Positions 1 to 60,000 of a stretch of 60,000 nucleotides of DNA are shown piece by piece. The DNA is from Glandiceps talaboti (lineage: Eukaryota > Hemichordata > Enteropneusta > Spengelidae), in the NCBI RefSeq assembly GCF_964340395.1, contig NC_135550.1, positions 32,800,176 through 32,860,175 of the forward strand. Reading direction: 5' to 3'. Numbering within the stretch: position 1 is the first letter of the stretch; the number at the start of each line of letters is the position of its first letter. Below the pieces are notes generated by a model, which did no database searches, was not told the DNA's origin, and was given only the letters and a program-made list of their open reading frames with translations. Position numbers and translations under genes: made by a program.

Positions 1-174
1 ACTTCAATTTCAATATAATTTAATACATACGTTAAACATAACAAAACACATTTGTCCTATAAAATTTGTTGATGTACCTTACAGCGTTAATGAATAATTT
101 GCATAATTAGTTATTTTTGGTAATTAGGCTATATCTTAAGAATGCATACTTCAATTTATATGTATTGTACTTAC
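1..174 (-). other. SPTBN5: intron 66, incomplete
   Basis: This is the intron after the last visible exon, beginning with the donor gtaagt read on the minus strand. It is AT-rich and nothing else is recognised in it. The next coding exon must lie beyond base 1. Confidence 0.85.
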
Positions 175-56632
<56,458 letters not shown>

Positions 56633-57059
56633 TTCCCAATCGTCACTGTTGTGAAGTCAAACATAAAATACACGAAAAACAACATGAGAAAATCAAGCTA
56701 TTCATTTCATGAAACATTAATCTCAATTTCCATGTATCTTTCAAATCACTTTCCATTGGTACAGACAGATTTTGGACGTCATGAATATCAAAATTTATGA
56801 TCAATAAAATTAAGCAAGAATAGTGGTTATGATTAATTCTCATTTGGGTCTACAAGCAATATGGTATATTACAATTTAAATGTAAGTAAAACTCTAAATG
56901 TAAAACTACGAAAAATGACAAAATAATGCTAAATGATAAAACATACATCCTGTATTAGGAAAAAAGTCAAGCGTTAATAAAGTGAAATGGGTTTTATAAG
57001 CTGTGGTCAAATTACATGCTTGGACAGATCTATGTTAAAAGGAGATCAGAGTCTTTAGT

Positions 57060-57127
57060 TGGGAGGTCGGGTGGGAGTAGGTCGGGTGGGGGGGGGGGGG
57101 TAGGTCAGGTGGGAGGGGGGTGGGGGT
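57060..57127 (+). other. G-rich tract able to form G-quadruplexes
   Basis: Runs of three or more G (GGGAGG, GGGTGGGAG, a 13-base G run, GGGAGGGGGGTGGGGG) lie within about 70 bases on the plus strand, about 430-500 bases upstream of the start codon. The G strand is the template strand of the gene. Confidence 0.75.
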
Positions 57128-57508
57128 TGTTGTTGAGATGAGCTCCCTGTAATGAAAACATTACTGGATTAGTATGTAGTCTACAATTTTACCTTATTCT
57201 TGACACCTAAAGTGTTATTTACAGGTCCATTGTTGATATCCACCATTCCAACACATCATATTCATGAAGTGATATACACAGGTAATATGTCTTCATCGGA
57301 ATAAATGACAAATGAACCGCAAAATAACACAACAAGATCCTACCATCAATTCTAAACTAAGATTCCACCCAATGTTTTATGATGAAAGTTATTTAGTCTC
57401 ATCAGTCTTAGTTTTACATGACAACTTTGTTTTTCTCCCTTTTGAAGCTAAACAAGTCATAAATTACTAATAATATACATGCCAAGTGAACAAAGTTCAT
57501 AAAGTCAC

Positions 57509-57546
57509 ACCATAGACCCTCCCCACCCAGGTGGAGGGTCTATGGT
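57509..57546. other. 14-bp perfect-stem hairpin
   Basis: ACCATAGACCCTCC pairs exactly with GGAGGGTCTATGGT around a loop of about ten bases. A related imperfect copy, ACCATAGACCCTCCACCCAC followed by TATGGT, lies at 4153-4178, which suggests a dispersed small repeat family. Confidence 0.8.
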
Positions 57547-60000
57547 CACACCAACACTGATTTTTTGAATAAAAATCAACTACAGTAAAAACATACTACA
57601 TTTATAATAATGTGAAAGGGAGAGATATCTGATAGCAGAAAGATATCACAGAAGACAGGGATAATGAGGTAACTTAAATTGCATCCTTTAACATGAAGTA
57701 TTTCAGGTGGGCTGTTACCATTTATGAATAGCAGGTAGGTAATCACAATGTATGGCTATTGTATGCTTTAACAGGCATACCAGACATACCAATGTCTTTA
57801 CACTGACCTAAATCTATCAAACTTGTCAATTGTTTGACTTGACCTTTACAACCATACTGCATAGTTTTCAGACTGACTCCTAAAGTCATTGTAGCAGAAA
57901 CACCTGAGTTTGCATATTCTGTGGCTGGGACATCGGGAATGGGTAGGGCATATGCATGCAGTGTACAGTTCCATGTTCTGTGTAATGGCTAGGTAGTGGG
58001 TAGGGCACAAGCATGCAGTGTATTGTATCACCACTACATGCACTACAGGTATCTACCACCATGGCTTCATCTAAGTAGCTATGTACACAGTAGCCTGTGT
58101 GCACACATAACAGTGAACACTGTTCAAAAGCCCTTACATAGCATAGCAGCTATATTACAACAATAATCATTAATCCAGGCAGTAAATGCAATAATATATC
58201 AAGTCAACAAACACTACTAGTCTAGTTTAGACATTTACTACCACTAGACACCCACATCAGTGGTAGCAGTGTAGCATTTTCCTATCCACCTGCCAGTCTG
58301 TTTTGGGTTAAGGCCATTGTGTTCAAACCTGCTGACTACAACATGTACATGTCAAAATGACACTCACAGTACAAATTAACATGATTAATTTTAATAATAC
58401 AATGTATATATACTTACAATTTATAGTATTGATGTTAATTACTCCCTTCAAAGGTATGTAATATTTCACACTGTAACATATACCTGTCTATTTCCCTCCA
58501 GCCACAACACAGGTAACACTCCACATGATAATGATTCCCTGGTTAAGTTTTAACTGCATGCTAATATTAGTATGTTGTCTATAATTACAAGGGTGGTTTA
58601 CTCCAAATAGAAACTAACATGCTCAGAGCACAGAATTACAGGGTAAATACTTCTGGTTTGAATTAATAAACACACGCTAAGTTGTAGCTCCTCCCATCAC
58701 TCCACTTGACTGCACTGTCAGGACAAGTTTTCTGACAATTGAAATTTACACATCTCCATTCCTTCACTTATCTATGCCTACATCAAATGGTCTTATGTAA
58801 ATTTACATTTGCTTACAAAGTGATTACCATGTTTTTTTTATTCTTGTAAGGTAATCAAATTAGAAGTGTTTGCAACTACTTTTGCATATTACACACGACT
58901 TTCTTGTTTTGCCAATACGTATCTGTTAGAGTTGTAACCATACAATTGTCATGGATCACACAAAGTAGTAAAACTGAAACCTGGTTGTGAAAAAATGTAC
59001 TCTACAATTACTGAAGCCTAATTTCATAATGTAAATATGACCTTATTATCTTCATTAGATCTAAACTGGTCTGTGGAACTTATGAGGTACATCAAACATA
59101 CCTTCATCCTTATGTAAATATTTCAATTTTGACATGGACAATACTTTTTTCAAATTTGGATCCAGGACTTTCACTAAGTGTTTTAATATATAATACATGG
59201 ACTTAAACTATGGAATGAAATAATATGTATACTGCCACATATTAATGTTTGCACAGGGTGTATATCCATTGAATGATGAATAAACCAAATACCAGAATAA
59301 AACACAACACATAATATTCCTGTCTACAGTACACAGCCCTGGCCCTGCACATGCTTCAACTGAGTAGACTCTAACAGAGTAGACGCTACTAGAGATATGA
59401 AAAATGTGTTTGATTACAGTTTGACATTTGCCATCCATACAGAGTTCACGAAACCGGATCATCACATAAGTAGAATTTGAAAACATGTGCCAGCATGGTA
59501 TCTAGTCAATATTTTACACAGTTTACACCATACAAGGAGATGAATACTCAAAATTTGTTCAAAACACTTTGTTCAAAATCTTTCAAACACAACTCGATTT
59601 GAGATCATTATACTTTCATCATCACAAAATATCGTATAATACTGAATTATTACTATTTTGCACGGAATGCTTCAATAGATGGAGGCCATATGCTCTTCAA
59701 GCACAATTTATTGAACAGGTGGTCTTCAAAAGGAACTAATTGAATTAAATTTGTAGACATGTTCTCCAATGAAATAGATTCAGTTTATGAAACGTGCAAT
59801 CTTTTCAAATGCTCTAAGTTAATTCTATATGTATACTACTGTATTATTAGGACTGAGTAATAAAGGATTAGCTTTAGTCTTAGAACTGAAAATATTGCTT
59901 GTTTTGTATATGACAAATGTCATTATATCAGAAGTGGGTAGAAACATAAACAGAGAAAGAACGACATTGTGTACGGTAGAACTTATCGAAATACTCAACA

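Larger units (their letters stand above)
56633..60000. other. sequence upstream of the gene, no gene recognised
   Basis: About 3.4 kb containing the presumed promoter and any 5' non-coding exons, none of which can be placed by eye. It holds a G-rich tract at 57060-57127, a perfect hairpin at 57509-57546 and an imperfect 60-bp duplication near 57936-58030 (GGGTAGGGCATATGCATGCA against a similar copy). Short open frames are scattered and unrelated to known proteins. Confidence 0.6.

Noticed and set aside
56646-60000. Search for an upstream coding exon joining the possible acceptor at 56646
   Set aside because: No block with a start codon and matching donor phase could be recognised by eye, so the ATG in exon 1 is kept as the start.

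Overview
The window is animal genomic DNA. It is AT-rich, intron-rich and full of tandem repeats and small foldback elements. It carries one very large protein-coding gene on the minus strand, and I found no second gene. The gene encodes beta-heavy spectrin (betaH; fly karst, worm sma-1, vertebrate SPTBN5). I followed it exon by exon from a start codon at 56632 down to 175. Sixty-six consecutive coding exons splice together without a frame break and give 3577 codons. Their order is: two calponin-homology (CH) domains for actin binding (exons 1-7), spectrin repeats 1-4, repeat 5 split by an SH3 domain plus a basic linker (exons 15-18), repeats 6-29, and the first part of repeat 30. An SH3 domain inside repeat 5 and about 30 repeats identify beta-heavy rather than conventional beta spectrin. 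The rest of repeat 30, the C-terminal region and the expected PH domain lie beyond the left edge. The sequence does not name the species; intron density, foldback elements and repeat content fit a non-vertebrate animal, probably marine, but this is only an impression.

Layout from the gene's 5' end (right) to its 3' end (left): 56.65-60.0 kb is upstream DNA with a G-rich tract and a perfect hairpin but no recognisable exon. Intron 1 (53.8-56.5 kb) holds a 28-bp array of about 33 copies carrying a forkhead-like motif. Intron 2 (46.3-53.6 kb) holds a 4-kb array of a 49-bp unit (about 83 copies) and a 20-bp array. The CH2 exons lie at 43.8-45.3 kb beside a 0.47-kb foldback element in intron 3. 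Repeats 1-4 span 34.7-43.6 kb, including a 4-kb intron with a long AC tract. The SH3 block is at 31.0-33.9 kb. Repeats 6-30 run through 0.2-29.7 kb as small exons separated by introns of about 0.2-1.6 kb.

The most unusual feature is that many intronic tandem repeats begin exactly on exon-intron borders and copy the splice site with some exon sequence. I see this at seven junctions: donors of exons 25, 33, 60 and 64, and acceptors of exons 36, 41 and 54. At exon 33 the unit is 48 bp with no stop codon, so four consecutive donors could each add 16 residues in frame. Two small candidate cassette exons (45 nt at 37351-37395 and 30 nt at 30661-30690) also keep the frame. These are readings of the sequence; use in transcripts is unproven.
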